Source: Sulfitobacter sp. THAF37 (GTDB lineage: Bacteria; Pseudomonadota; Alphaproteobacteria; Rhodobacterales; Rhodobacteraceae). From it: 64,000 nt of DNA. The position numbers and the translations under genes are program-made. How positions within the stretch are numbered: position 1 is the first letter of the stretch; every line of letters starts with the position of its first letter. Shown here one piece after another: positions 8,364 through 16,910 of this stretch. The notes beneath the pieces were generated by a model that saw only the letters and a program-made list of their open reading frames with translations, was not told the origin of the DNA and searched no databases. The stretch lies in contig NZ_CP045372.1 of NCBI RefSeq assembly GCF_009363555.1, positions 1,302,001 to 1,366,000 on the forward strand. Reading direction: 5' to 3'.

Positions 8364-9696
8364 GGGTCATTCCCGGCACAAGCAGCGAGGGCACCACACG
8401 GCTCAGATGGGTCCGGGCATCGTTTGCGGGCACAATGGCACGCAGCATATCGCGCAGATTGCCCGCGATGGTGCATTCATTGATCGCATGGGTGATTTCA
8501 CCATTCTCGACCCAAAGGCCGCTGGCACCGCGCGAGTAATCCCCGGTATTCGGATTTATGGTAGACCCGATCATCGAGGTAACGATCAGCCCGGTTCCCA
8601 TATCGCGGATCAGGTCGTCCCGGCTGGCCTCGCCCTGGGTCAGCGAGACGTTGAAGACGGTGGGCGACGGCCCGGATGAGGTGCCACGCCCCGCGTTTCC
8701 GGTGGGCGGCATCCCAAGTTTCCGCGCAGAGGCAAGGTCCAGCGTCCAGCCCTTGAGCACGCCGTTCTCCACGATCATGCGCCGCCGGGTCGGCAGCCCC
8801 TCTCCGTCGAAGGGGCGCGAGCCGCCGACGCGCGGCCTGTGCGGGTCTTCGGTCAGCGAAAGATGATCGGGAAGCACGGCCTCTCCCATGGCGTGGCGCA
8901 GGAAGGACGCGCCGCGCGCGACGGCATTGCCGTTCACCGCACCCAGAAGGTGCCCGATCAGCGAAGAGGCGACCCGTTCGTCAAAGAGCACGGGGAATGT
9001 GCCGGTGGGTGGCTTGCGCGCGCCAAGCCGGGCCAAAGCACGCTCTGCGGCGGTGCGGCCAATTGCATCGGCTTGCCGCAGATCGGACTGAAAGAGGCGG
9101 TTGTCGCCGTCGTAATCCCGCTCCATGCCCGTGCCGCTGCCCGCGATGGCGACGCAGGACAATCCCCGGTTGGTCCGGCCGAAGCCGCCCTCGAAACCGT
9201 TGCTGGTGGCGAGGAAAATCTGTTGCGCGCTGTAGCCCGCGCTGGCGGATTGCAGCTGGCTTACGCCCTTCACGGCAAGCGCGGCGGCCTCGGTCGCGGC
9301 AGCATCCTCCTGCAGCGCCTCGGGCGACGGCTCCGATGTGGGATCGACCAGTTGCAGCGCCTCGGTATCCCAGTCTTTGGCAAGCTGATCGGGCTCTGCC
9401 AGCCCGACATGGGGATCTTCCGGGGCCTCGCGCGCCATGGCGACAGCCCGTTCGGCCATCTCTGCAATGGTGCGGTCCGATGTGTCCGAAGCCGAGACCG
9501 TGGCGCACCGCTTGCCGACAAAGACCCGCAGACCGATATCCGTGCCTTCGGCCCGTTCCGCCTGTTCCAGCTTCCCGCCGCGTACGTCAACGGAAACCGA
9601 TCTGGCCCGGACGGCCTTGGTATCCGCAGCGTCGGCACCGGCTTTTTCCGCGGCAAGCAATAGCGATTTGGTCAGCACTTCGAGGGGCTGTGGCAT
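8350..9696 (-). CDS. pmbA: TldD/PmbA-family metallopeptidase PmbA
   Basis: This 448-residue protein resembles PmbA (TldE), which forms a cytosolic heterodimer with TldD and degrades peptides such as microcin precursors and CcdA. Family features are the N-terminal SVSVDVRGGKLEQAERAEG, the middle VLFDERVASSLIGHLLGAVNG, and the C-terminal GASGLWVENGEITHAINECTIAGNL. PmbA lacks the zinc HExxxH motif carried by TldD, and none is seen here. GGAG lies 8 bases before the ATG at 9696. It heads the leftward operon ending in lpxK. Confidence 0.9.
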   Translation of the reverse strand: MPQPLEVLTKSLLLAAEKAGADAADTKAVRARSVSVDVRGGKLEQAERAEGTDIGLRVFVGKRCATVSASDTSDRTIAEMAERAVAMAREAPEDPHVGLAEPDQLAKDWDTEALQLVDPTSEPSPEALQEDAAATEAAALAVKGVSQLQSASAGYSAQQIFLATSNGFEGGFGRTNRGLSCVAIAGSGTGMERDYDGDNRLFQSDLRQADAIGRTAAERALARLGARKPPTGTFPVLFDERVASSLIGHLLGAVNGNAVARGASFLRHAMGEAVLPDHLSLTEDPHRPRVGGSRPFDGEGLPTRRRMIVENGVLKGWTLDLASARKLGMPPTGNAGRGTSSGPSPTVFNVSLTQGEASRDDLIRDMGTGLIVTSMIGSTINPNTGDYSRGASGLWVENGEITHAINECTIAGNLRDMLRAIVPANDARTHLSRVVPSLLVPGMTLAGA

Positions 9697-9810
9697 GTGG
9701 CAGGCTCCATTCGGGGTCCGCGCAGAGGTAATCCCCCACGCGCGTCAGGGCAAGAGCGGTCCCTTGCGGAGGAACCTCGTGCGCCGCAGCCGGGTGGCGG
9801 CAATGCGAAA

Positions 9811-9834
9811 GGGGCGCCGCCAGTGCCGCGCCCC
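9811..9834 (-). terminator. Hairpin terminator after the DUF2125 gene
   Basis: A 7-base stem (GGGGCGC 9811-9817 with GCGCCCC 9828-9834) is followed on the minus strand by TTTCGC. It lies 22 bases beyond the DUF2125 stop. The T run is short, so it may be a weak terminator. Confidence 0.55.
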
Positions 9835-9856
9835 CGTCAGGTCAAAAATGACCGTG

Positions 9857-11383
9857 TTACTTGATGCGCTGACCATTCGCGAGGATCTGGCCGTCCTCGG
9901 TGAATTCGATCTTGGAGGTCAGCGTGTCGGGCTCCCCGCCCGGCACCGCGAAAAGACCCATCATCATCCGGGCACCCATCGCCTGGTCCTGGGGCAGCAG
10001 GCCCATCGCCACCAGCTTGTCCAGCAGGCCGTTGCCGCCTGCAAGCGACAGATCGACTGCACCGACCGGTTTGGGCATGCCCGGAACGGTGGTCATATCC
10101 GAATTGTCGAACGTCACATCGCCCTTGCCCTCAAGTCGCGCCCCGGCGGCATCCACCACCAGCGTGTTCACGCTGAGGGCTTCGACTTCGCCCGGAGGGC
10201 CGGCAAGCTGCGCCGCGGCCTCGGGATCCATGTAGTCCACCAGCAGCTTTGCCTGGCCGCTGAGATCCAGTTCGACGGTCGCGGGATCGCGCGGCAACTG
10301 GCCCGTGGGGTCGAAGATTCCCCAGATCATGTCCGACATGACGAAATCGCCCAGCGTGAGACCAAGCGCGAAATCCTGCGCCTCGTCCGATTTTACCACC
10401 GGCGCCTCCAGCTTGAAGCCCGCACGCGCCATGCTGATGTCGATGGGGAACGGCAGGTCGGCCACCTTGACGTTCATCTTGGTATCTTTCTGGGAGCCTG
10501 AATAGGCAATGCCGTCGGGTCCCATCGAAACGCTCAGCTCGCCGCCCTGCGAAGACGTGGCGCTGGCGAAGTCGCCTTCTTCCTCATCCTGGAAATTGAT
10601 GCCGGTGTTGCCCGACCCGTACGAGATGATACCCGACATATCGAAGCCTGCGGCGATCATCGCAGACATATCCGCCGCGCTGACGGTATTCAGCGGGATG
10701 GTTCCGGTGCCCTCAAGCGTCAGGTCCGACATGCTGCCCTGCATGGCAAGCTGGCCGGTCTGCTCGGGGTTATGCACGAAAAGGTCGTAGGTGACATCGC
10801 CGATCTGGCCGGTCTGCTCGTAGCTGCGGGTGTCGCCGATGGTCATTGTGGTGCGGCTGGTAAAATCGCTGGCGGTCACGTCGATCTTGGCATTCTCTTC
10901 GCCATAGCTCTTGCCGTCGACGATCAGCTCGGTCAGCTTCAGCCCGACAGTGCCGGCGTCATAGGCATACGTCATGTTTTCCGGGGTGCCGCTGACGATG
11001 ATGCTGTGATCGGTTTGCAGGTAGTCCAGGTTAAGCGTGAAGCCGGGGTCAGTCGCGGTCCCGGTGGCGGACATCGACAGCGGCAGCCGGTCGGGCATGA
11101 CGATGGCGACGGACCCGTCGCCGTTGCCGGTGAATTCGAGCGTGCCGATGATCATCGAGACTTCGCCGCCGTCCTCCGGCATGGGCATGTCCATCTTCAG
11201 ATCGCTGACCGTCAATGTCCCGCCAGCCGCGTTTTCCGACGCGGTGATTTCATAGCCCATGCCTTCCATGTACTGGCGCCAGTCGCCCCAGACCTGTTCG
11301 GGCGTCAGGTCGGCCCAGGCTGCGGTAGACAATAGCATCGCCGGAAGACCGACGCCGAGCGGGGCTGAGTTCAGATGGAACAT
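9857..11383 (-). CDS. DUF2125 domain exported protein
   Basis: This 508-residue envelope protein has an N-terminal signal peptide (MFHLNSAPLGVGLPAMLLSTAAWA, cleavage near residue 24). The rest is mostly beta-strand with repeated patterns such as SDLKMDMPMPEDGGEVSM and LTLEGTGTIPLNTVSAADM, ending in KIEFTEDGQILANGQRIK. This matches the alphaproteobacterial family DUF2125, whose function is unknown. A role as a periplasmic or outer-membrane lipid-handling beta-sheet protein is only a guess. AAGGAT lies 7 bases before the ATG. It diverges from the SDR gene across 147 bases. Confidence 0.8.
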   Translation of the reverse strand: MFHLNSAPLGVGLPAMLLSTAAWADLTPEQVWGDWRQYMEGMGYEITASENAAGGTLTVSDLKMDMPMPEDGGEVSMIIGTLEFTGNGDGSVAIVMPDRLPLSMSATGTATDPGFTLNLDYLQTDHSIIVSGTPENMTYAYDAGTVGLKLTELIVDGKSYGEENAKIDVTASDFTSRTTMTIGDTRSYEQTGQIGDVTYDLFVHNPEQTGQLAMQGSMSDLTLEGTGTIPLNTVSAADMSAMIAAGFDMSGIISYGSGNTGINFQDEEEGDFASATSSQGGELSVSMGPDGIAYSGSQKDTKMNVKVADLPFPIDISMARAGFKLEAPVVKSDEAQDFALGLTLGDFVMSDMIWGIFDPTGQLPRDPATVELDLSGQAKLLVDYMDPEAAAQLAGPPGEVEALSVNTLVVDAAGARLEGKGDVTFDNSDMTTVPGMPKPVGAVDLSLAGGNGLLDKLVAMGLLPQDQAMGARMMMGLFAVPGGEPDTLTSKIEFTEDGQILANGQRIK

Positions 11384-11530
11384 GAGAATATCCTTATCGC
11401 AAATCTTGGCGAAGCCTCTGACAACGGGCGCGCGGGGTCAAGGGTGGTCTGGGCTGGACCATCCCATTTCACGGCTTTACCACAGGGCACGGACGCTATG
11501 CAAAACTTCCCCGAACCAAGGAGCACTTTC

Positions 11531-12280
11531 ATGGACATGACCGGCAAGACAGTGATGATTACGGGTGCCAGCCGCGGCATCGGGGCGGAAACCGCGCGTG
11601 TCTTCGCCAAGGCGGGGGCGAATGTGGCGCTGCTGGCGCGGTCGCAAGACGCGCTGGCCGATCTGGTTGGGGAAATCGGTGACAAGGCCATCGCAATCCC
11701 TTGCAACGTGGCCCGCTACGGCGAGGTATCTTCTGCCGTGGCCACGACACTGAGCGCATTTGGCGGGCTCGATGTGCTGATCAACAATGCCGGTGTGATC
11801 GAACCGATCTCGCATCTGGCGGACGCCGATCCAGACGACTGGGGCCAGGTGATCGACATCAACCTCAAGGGTGTCTTCAATTGCATTCACGCGGTTCTGC
11901 CGGCACTGCGCGAGGCGGGTGGTGGATCGGTTCTGACGATCTCGTCGGGTGCTGCGCACAACGCGATCGAGGGCTGGAGCCATTATTGCGCCTCCAAGGC
12001 GGCGGTGAACATGCTGAACCGCAGTCTCGACGCCGAGGAGGCCCAGCACGGCATCCGTGCCATCGGCCTGTCACCCGGCACGGTCGCGACCCAGATGCAG
12101 CGAGAGATCAAGGCATCCGGCATCAACCCTGTCAGCAAACTGGCCTGGGAAGACCACATTCCCCCGGAATGGCCCGCGAAATGCCTTTTGTGGATGTGCG
12201 GTGCCGAGGCTGACAGGTTCAAGGGAAAAGAGATCTCGCTCAGGGACGAGGACATCCGCCGCGCGGTGGGTCTTGCATGA
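11531..12280 (+). CDS. Short-chain dehydrogenase/reductase
   Basis: This is a classical SDR oxidoreductase of 249 residues. The NAD(P) motif TGASRGIG is at 11-18, NNAG at 84-87, the catalytic Ser is near S137/S138 in TISSGAA, and the Y151-x3-K155 pair sits in HYCASK. The substrate is unknown. AAGGAG at 11518-11523 supports the ATG at 11531 over upstream in-frame starts. The stop overlaps the start of the enoyl-CoA hydratase-like gene (ATGA), suggesting the two act in one fatty-acyl or acid pathway. Confidence 0.9.
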   Translation: MDMTGKTVMITGASRGIGAETARVFAKAGANVALLARSQDALADLVGEIGDKAIAIPCNVARYGEVSSAVATTLSAFGGLDVLINNAGVIEPISHLADADPDDWGQVIDINLKGVFNCIHAVLPALREAGGGSVLTISSGAAHNAIEGWSHYCASKAAVNMLNRSLDAEEAQHGIRAIGLSPGTVATQMQREIKASGINPVSKLAWEDHIPPEWPAKCLLWMCGAEADRFKGKEISLRDEDIRRAVGLA

Positions 12281-12888
12281 TTTCATGCGACCGCAGCGGG
12301 GACATCTGGACCGTCACCATCGACCGCCCCGACAAGGCCAATTCACTGACCCACGCCATGCTGACCGAACTGGCCGAGGTGATGGAGGCGGCGCAGGTTG
12401 CCCGGGCTGTAATTCTGACGGGAAAGGGCCGTGTGTTCAGCGCCGGTGCCGATCTGGAGGCTGCGCGCGCGGGGCTCGCGACGTCCGATGTCTGGGAGCG
12501 TTTGTCAGGCGCCATCGCGGCGCTTCCGGGACTTAGCATCGCGGCGCTGAACGGGACATTGGCGGGTGGCGCGATGGGGATGGCACTGGCCTGCGACATC
12601 CGCATCGCCGTGCCGCACGCCAAGTTCTTTTACCCGGTGATGAAGCTCGGGTTTCTGCCGCAGCCCTCCGACCCTGCGCGCATGGCGGCGCTGATCGGCC
12701 CCGCGCGGACCAAACTGATCCTGATGGGTGGCCAGAAAATCACTGCGGACGAGGCTCTGACTTTTGGCCTGATCGACAGGATCGTCGAGCCGGATGCGCT
12801 GTGCGACCACGCCCGGACGCTCGCCGCCGACACGGTGGCCGCCAAGCCGGAGATCGCAACCGGGATCAAGCGGATGTGCGGCGCCTAG
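12277..12888 (+). CDS. Short enoyl-CoA hydratase/isomerase-like protein
   Basis: This crotonase-fold protein has 203 residues, about 50 fewer than usual; the C-terminal helices are missing. It keeps the oxyanion-hole segments SAGADLE (about 55-61) and NGTLAGGAMGMALACDIRIA. The hydratase Glu expected in the F-x-x-P-E-I-K-LG block is replaced (FFYPVMKLGFLP), and the second Glu region reads PQPSDPARM. It is therefore probably not a standard hydratase. Crotonase relatives with such changes act as isomerases, hydrolases or decarboxylases. It is coupled to the SDR by ATGA. Its TAG stop overlaps the stop of the converging 24-residue lipoprotein gene. Confidence 0.8.
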   Translation: MISCDRSGDIWTVTIDRPDKANSLTHAMLTELAEVMEAAQVARAVILTGKGRVFSAGADLEAARAGLATSDVWERLSGAIAALPGLSIAALNGTLAGGAMGMALACDIRIAVPHAKFFYPVMKLGFLPQPSDPARMAALIGPARTKLILMGGQKITADEALTFGLIDRIVEPDALCDHARTLAADTVAAKPEIATGIKRMCGA

Positions 12889-12959
12889 ATCAGCGGCACA
12901 AACGGCACGTCGCAGGACGCCAGCATGAGGGCAGCCGCCAGGATAAGAACCGTTCGCAT
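12885..12959 (-). CDS. 24-residue lipoprotein
   Basis: This very short gene encodes MRTVLILAAALMLASCDVPF and four more residues. It is a complete signal with lipobox LASC (Cys16), leaving a mature lipopeptide of only 9 residues. AAAGGAG lies 6-7 bases before the ATG, which makes real translation likely. Asp follows the Cys, the residue that keeps lipoproteins in the inner membrane in enterobacteria. The stop codon overlaps that of the converging hydratase-like gene by two bases. Function is unknown; comparable tiny lipoproteins are often left unannotated. Confidence 0.6.
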   Translation of the reverse strand: MRTVLILAAALMLASCDVPFVPLI

Positions 12960-13012
12960 TTTGCTCTCCTTTGGTTGCGTCGGACCCTGAAGCCTGCGCG
13001 CAGCCGCGTCAA

Positions 13013-13318
13013 CTACCGCTTGCGCATGCCGCCCGGCACTTTGGAGCGGAAGCCGGGGGGCCGCTTTGCCACCCAGGCGGCGAACTTCGCCAGCCTCGGA
13101 TGCGCGCGCAGAGCCTCGGGCGTGTTGTAGCTGCGCGCCAGTTCGGTTTCGCTCAGCGTCGCGTGAACCTCGCGGTGGCAGATATGGTGCATCAGCACCG
13201 TTGGCCCGCCCTTGCCGCCACGGAGTTTCGGTACAAGGTGATGCAGCGACTGCGGCACATCGGGCGGAATTTCGCGGCCGCAAAGGGGGCATGTGGGGTG
13301 CGGCGCGGTCTTGATCAT
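13013..13318 (-). CDS. Small HNH-type zinc-binding protein
   Basis: This 101-residue protein looks like a compact HNH nuclease domain. CPLCGREIP (10-18) is a zinc knuckle, followed by SLHHLVPKLRGGKGG (an HH pair), then HHICHREVHATLS near 53-65, matching the His/Cys arrangement of HNH proteins. AAGGAA lies 7 bases before the ATG at 13318, so longer in-frame starts are not needed. Related short HNH proteins of Rhodobacterales are annotated as restriction-endonuclease-like, but their substrates are unknown. There is no methylase or toxin partner next to it. Confidence 0.7.
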   Translation of the reverse strand: MIKTAPHPTCPLCGREIPPDVPQSLHHLVPKLRGGKGGPTVLMHHICHREVHATLSETELARSYNTPEALRAHPRLAKFAAWVAKRPPGFRSKVPGGMRKR

Positions 13319-13440
13319 CTCAAATTCCTTGATACTCCGGGGCCGTGCAGGCATGAGGATGGCGTGTTTGCCGCAAGAAACAAGGTTCTGGTGATGGATA
13401 TTGGCCTTTCTGCCCCGCTTCTTTTCCTGCGGGCGCCGGG

Positions 13441-14619
13441 ATGAGCCATGCGGTGGTGATCGGGGCCGGCCCCGCGGGACTGATGGCGGCCGAGATGCTT
13501 GCATCAGCGGGCTGCAAGGTCACTCTGTGCGAGGCCAAACCTTCCGTGGGGCGCAAGTTCCTGATGGCCGGGAAATCCGGGCTGAACCTGACCAAGGACG
13601 AACCGGCACCTGAATTTCTGCAAGCCTACGCCGAGGCACGGGGTGCGCTGGAGCCGATGACTGCGGCGTTTGACGCAAGCGCCGTGCAGCAATGGGCGCG
13701 GGCGCTGGGGCAGGAGGTGTTTACCGGTTCGACAGGCCGCGTTTTTCCTGTCGCCATGAAGGCATCCCCGCTGCTGCGGGCCTGGATGGGTCGATTGGAC
13801 GACTTGGGCGTGACGGTCCTGACCCGCCACGACTGGCAGGGTTGGCAGGATGGCGCGCTGGTATTTCGGACGCCGGAGGGTGCACTGACGTTGTGGCCGG
13901 ATGTGACCGTGCTGGCGCTGGGCGGGGCGAGCTGGCAACGCCTGGGGGCGACCGGCAATTGGGCGAGGATCCTGAAGGACCGGGGCGTTGATTCGGCGCC
14001 CTTCGCACCGGCAAACGCGGGTGTGGCGATTGACTGGTCCGACCATATGACTCGGCACTTTGGCGCACCGATCAAGGGCGGCGCATGGTCTGCCGGTCCT
14101 TTTTCTTCGCGCGGTGAGGCGAGCCTTTCGGCCCGTGGGTTGGAGGGTGGCGGTATCTATTCGGTCTCGCGTGGGGTGCGCGAGGGGCATGCCCTGACCG
14201 TCGATCTGTTGCCTGACCTGACGGTGCCGGAGATCACGGCGCGGTTGTCCAGGCCGCGCGGGAAGGCGAGCCTGTCAAATCATCTGCGCAAGGTGCTGAA
14301 CCTCACGCCCGCGCAGATTGCCCTGGTGCAGGAAATGGCCCGCCCGCTCCCGGATGGGCTGCGCGCCACCGCGCGTGTGCTGAAGGCGCTGCCGATCCGA
14401 AATACCGGCTTGCGTCCCATGGACGAGGCGATATCGACCGCTGGAGGCGTACCTTTCAGTGCGCTGGACGAGAACCTGATGCTGCGCGACCTGCCGGGGA
14501 TCTTCGTGGCGGGTGAGATGCTGGACTGGGAGGCGCCGACCGGTGGATACCTGATCTCAGCCTGCCTCGCGACCGGGCGCTGGGCAGGGCAGAGGGCGGC
14601 AGCCTGGGCAAGAGCCTGA
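13441..14619 (+). CDS. TIGR03862 family flavoprotein (BaiN/HI0933-like)
   Basis: This FAD-binding protein has 392 residues. It opens with the dinucleotide fold VVIGAGPAGLMAAEMLASAG (GAGPAG at 8-13), followed by the HI0933-type KPSVGRKFLMAGKSGLNLTKDE block. The C-terminal IFVAGEMLDWEAPTGGYLIS matches the FAD-site end of the same family. The variant with this length belongs to TIGR03862, common in proteobacteria and of unknown reaction; BaiN relatives reduce steroid double bonds. Its start overlaps no neighbour. The 121 bases before it hold no gene. Confidence 0.87.
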   Translation: MSHAVVIGAGPAGLMAAEMLASAGCKVTLCEAKPSVGRKFLMAGKSGLNLTKDEPAPEFLQAYAEARGALEPMTAAFDASAVQQWARALGQEVFTGSTGRVFPVAMKASPLLRAWMGRLDDLGVTVLTRHDWQGWQDGALVFRTPEGALTLWPDVTVLALGGASWQRLGATGNWARILKDRGVDSAPFAPANAGVAIDWSDHMTRHFGAPIKGGAWSAGPFSSRGEASLSARGLEGGGIYSVSRGVREGHALTVDLLPDLTVPEITARLSRPRGKASLSNHLRKVLNLTPAQIALVQEMARPLPDGLRATARVLKALPIRNTGLRPMDEAISTAGGVPFSALDENLMLRDLPGIFVAGEMLDWEAPTGGYLISACLATGRWAGQRAAAWARA

Positions 14620-14675
14620 CCAACTAGAATTCCTTCAGGCTGCGACATCCGGAAGGGGCGGTCACATCCTCGCCT

Positions 14676-14703
14676 GAAGACATGTCATATTTGACATGTC
14701 TTC
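14676..14703. repeat. 12-base perfect inverted repeat
   Basis: GAAGACATGTCA (14676-14687) and TGACATGTCTTC (14692-14703) flank a TATT loop, between two converging genes. No T run follows on either strand, so it may be a weak bidirectional terminator or a protein site rather than a classic terminator. Confidence 0.65.
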
Positions 14704-14720
14704 TTAAGCGGATGCTGCAG

Positions 14721-14758
14721 AGCTTGGCGTAGGCGGCACAGCTTAGCGTAGGCCGCAC
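14721..14758. repeat. Tandem duplication of a 19-base unit
   Basis: Two adjoining 19-base copies (14721-14739 and 14740-14758), both starting AGCTT.GCGTAGG, differ at two positions. They lie in the 208-base gap between the flavoprotein and GST genes. Nothing else is recognisable in this gap besides the inverted repeat at 14676-14703. Confidence 0.6.
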
Positions 14759-14827
14759 GGCCACCGCTTTGAAGCGTCCGGTTCTGTATGAACGGACTTG
14801 CTGTGCGCTTCGCGCGTGAAACTGTCG

Positions 14828-15421
14828 CTATCCCGCGACCTTTTCCTGCGCCGCCTTGAATGCCGGGCGGTCCCGCATGGTTGCCGCCCAAGCCCCCAGT
14901 TTGTCGTTGATGCGCGGAAATTTAGCCCCGATGGACCAGTTCACGCAATGACAGGCGAGGATGTCGGCGTGGCTCATGTGCTCGCCCATCAGAAACGGCC
15001 CCTCCAGCCGGTCCGCCAACAGGTCGGCAGAGCGCAGGAACTCGGTTTTCAGGCTGTCCTTGATCTCGGGCACCCGGCGGTCTTCGGGAAAGACGAAGCT
15101 GTGCTTGGCCGCGGCCCACAGGATCGCGTCGAATTCGTCGATCAGCCAGAAGGTCATCGCGTCCTGCCGAGCCCGGTCGATGGTACCGGCGGGGGCGGTC
15201 AGCTTGCCGTGCTTGTCGCCCAGGTAGGTCATGATCGCCACCGAATCGGTCAGCACCGCGTCGCCGTCCACCAGCGCCGGGATCTTACCCAGCGGATTGT
15301 ACTTCATCGCCTCTTCGGACCGCGGTCCGGCGTCCACCTGCTGATAAGCCTCGCCCAGTTCCTCCAGCATCCACATCACCCGGAAAGCCCGGGATTTCGT
15401 TGCACCGATCACTTTGTACAT
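14828..15421 (-). CDS. Glutathione S-transferase family protein
   Basis: This 197-residue protein has a thioredoxin-fold N-terminal domain (1-75), with TKSRAFRVMWMLEEL at the glutathione site and the cis-Pro/SNAIL-like block GKIPALVDGD...LTDSVAIMTYL (45-67). An all-helical C-terminal domain runs to residue 197, with FLMGEHMSHADI matching the N-capping box. It conjugates or reduces with glutathione; the substrate is unknown. AAAGGAAC precedes the ATG. It follows holA by 11 bases, so it is probably the last gene of the leuS-lptE-holA transcript. Confidence 0.87.
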   Translation of the reverse strand: MYKVIGATKSRAFRVMWMLEELGEAYQQVDAGPRSEEAMKYNPLGKIPALVDGDAVLTDSVAIMTYLGDKHGKLTAPAGTIDRARQDAMTFWLIDEFDAILWAAAKHSFVFPEDRRVPEIKDSLKTEFLRSADLLADRLEGPFLMGEHMSHADILACHCVNWSIGAKFPRINDKLGAWAATMRDRPAFKAAQEKVAG

Positions 15422-15432
15422 TGTCGTTCCTT

Positions 15433-16431
15433 TCAGCGTTGCGCTGCCAGCATGGCAAGGCGGATAAATGCGCGTTCTACCAGTGCCAGGGCCGGGGCTG
15501 TCTGCGCGGCGGAGCGCAGGGTCAGATCCGTCTCAGTCAGGACGGTCAGTGCGGTTTCCAGCTTTGCCGCGCCCCAGGCCTTGGCCTGTCTGATGGCGCG
15601 GTCGCGGTCGCGGACCCCATAGACGGGCGCGCCCGGCGAAGCGGCAATCCGGTAGAGCGTGCGGAAATGGCGGATCGCCATGATTGTCAGGGTCACGGGG
15701 TTCACCCCCTGACCCTGAAGCTTGTTCATCACTGGCCCGATTTCGCCCGCGCGGGCCTCGGCAATCACATGCAGGATGTCATCGACCTCTGCCTCGGTCG
15801 AGGTGGGCGCGCAGGCGGTCACGTCATCGCCGGTCAGCGGACCGGCATCGTTCAGCTTGTAGAGCGCCAGCTTCTCGACGGTCTGCCGGAAGTCGCCGGG
15901 GTCCAGCGTGCGGGCCAGTTCGCTCAGCGCGCCCATGGCGTCCGGCTCCGGGCGTAATCCGGCCTCCGCCAGCAGGCGCTCGATCTCGGCCCGGTCGGGC
16001 GGGTTGTCATAGATCGCGACCGCATAGGCGTTGGGATGGCTTTCGAAAGCCTTGCGGACCTTGGAAGTCTTTTTCAGATCGCCCCCCGACACGACGATCT
16101 GCGCGTCGCCCGGCTGCCACTCGGCCAATGCATCCAAGAGCGGCTTGGCGACATTGTCGTTCGCTTCTTCCACAAAGGCCGCGCGTGGGCCGGGAAAGAA
16201 ACCGACCGCCTTGATCGCATCCATCAGCATCGCGGGATCCCGGCGCAGGTCTGCCGCCTGGATGCGGGTCAGGCGCATTTCCTCTTCCGCGTCAGGACCG
16301 AGCAGGGCCTTCAGGAATTCCTGCCGTTTCAGGGCGACACGCATCGCATCGCTGCCAAAGATCAGCAGCCCGGTCCTGCCCGCGTCAGGCTTGGCAAAAT
16401 AACCGTTGGCCTCGCGCGGGGAAAGCTTCAT
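15433..16431 (-). CDS. holA: DNA polymerase III subunit delta HolA
   Basis: This clamp-loader subunit has 332 residues and opens the beta sliding clamp during replication. The delta pattern is clear: LLIFGSDAMRVALKRQEFLKALLG at the N-terminus, AAFVEEANDNVAKPLLDALAEW in the middle, and the C-terminal collar with VNPVTLTIMAIRHFRTLYRI and LVERAFIRLAMLAA. As usual for delta, no functional Walker A motif is present. The start overlaps the lptE stop (ATGA). The order leuS-lptE-holA is a conserved bacterial arrangement. Confidence 0.93.
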   Translation of the reverse strand: MKLSPREANGYFAKPDAGRTGLLIFGSDAMRVALKRQEFLKALLGPDAEEEMRLTRIQAADLRRDPAMLMDAIKAVGFFPGPRAAFVEEANDNVAKPLLDALAEWQPGDAQIVVSGGDLKKTSKVRKAFESHPNAYAVAIYDNPPDRAEIERLLAEAGLRPEPDAMGALSELARTLDPGDFRQTVEKLALYKLNDAGPLTGDDVTACAPTSTEAEVDDILHVIAEARAGEIGPVMNKLQGQGVNPVTLTIMAIRHFRTLYRIAASPGAPVYGVRDRDRAIRQAKAWGAAKLETALTVLTETDLTLRSAAQTAPALALVERAFIRLAMLAAQR

Positions 16432-16910
16432 GCCGGTATCCGGGCGGCGTAAAGTCTGGCGATGATCTGTTCCGCCAGGATGCGCATCAGCCGCTCTTGC
16501 GCGTCCTGCGCGCTGGCCAATGTGGCGACGGTGGTGCCAGTGGCGGAATAGCCGGTGAAGTTTTCCACCCGGCCCGAGGTCACGATCTGGCCGTTGTCCA
16601 GGTCGCGCAAGGCGAAATCCACCGCTCCTAGGAGATTGAAACGGGTGGTGTTGCCCGCCGGGTCGATCGCCAGACCCTCTTCGGTGGTGGCGATGGTCAC
16701 CGCCAAGCCGAACCGCGCCGCGCCCGGACGGCCCAGCCGTTCTTCGATCTCACGGGTCAGCAGATAGCCGTTACGATCATCCGGCTCATCCACCAGCACC
16801 CGGTTGCGCAGCGCGCTGCCGCTGCCGCCGGGACCATACACAGGTTCGAACCCGCAGGCGGCAAGTGCCAGCGGGGCCAGCAACAGGCTCCGGCGGTCAA
16901 GCAACGACAT
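16428..16910 (-). CDS. lptE: LPS assembly lipoprotein LptE
   Basis: This 160-residue outer-membrane lipoprotein plugs the LptD translocon for lipopolysaccharide. The N-terminus [20 protein letters not shown] contains the lipobox LAAC (Cys19), followed by [10 protein letters not shown], a signature of alphaproteobacterial LptE. The body has the mixed alpha/beta pattern with REIEERLG and the C-terminal [13 protein letters not shown]. It overlaps leuS by 14 bases upstream and holA by 4 bases downstream, so all three are translationally coupled. Confidence 0.9.
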   Translation of the reverse strand: MSLLDRRSLLLAPLALAACGFEPVYGPGGSGSALRNRVLVDEPDDRNGYLLTREIEERLGRPGAARFGLAVTIATTEEGLAIDPAGNTTRFNLLGAVDFALRDLDNGQIVTSGRVENFTGYSATGTTVATLASAQDAQERLMRILAEQIIARLYAARIPA

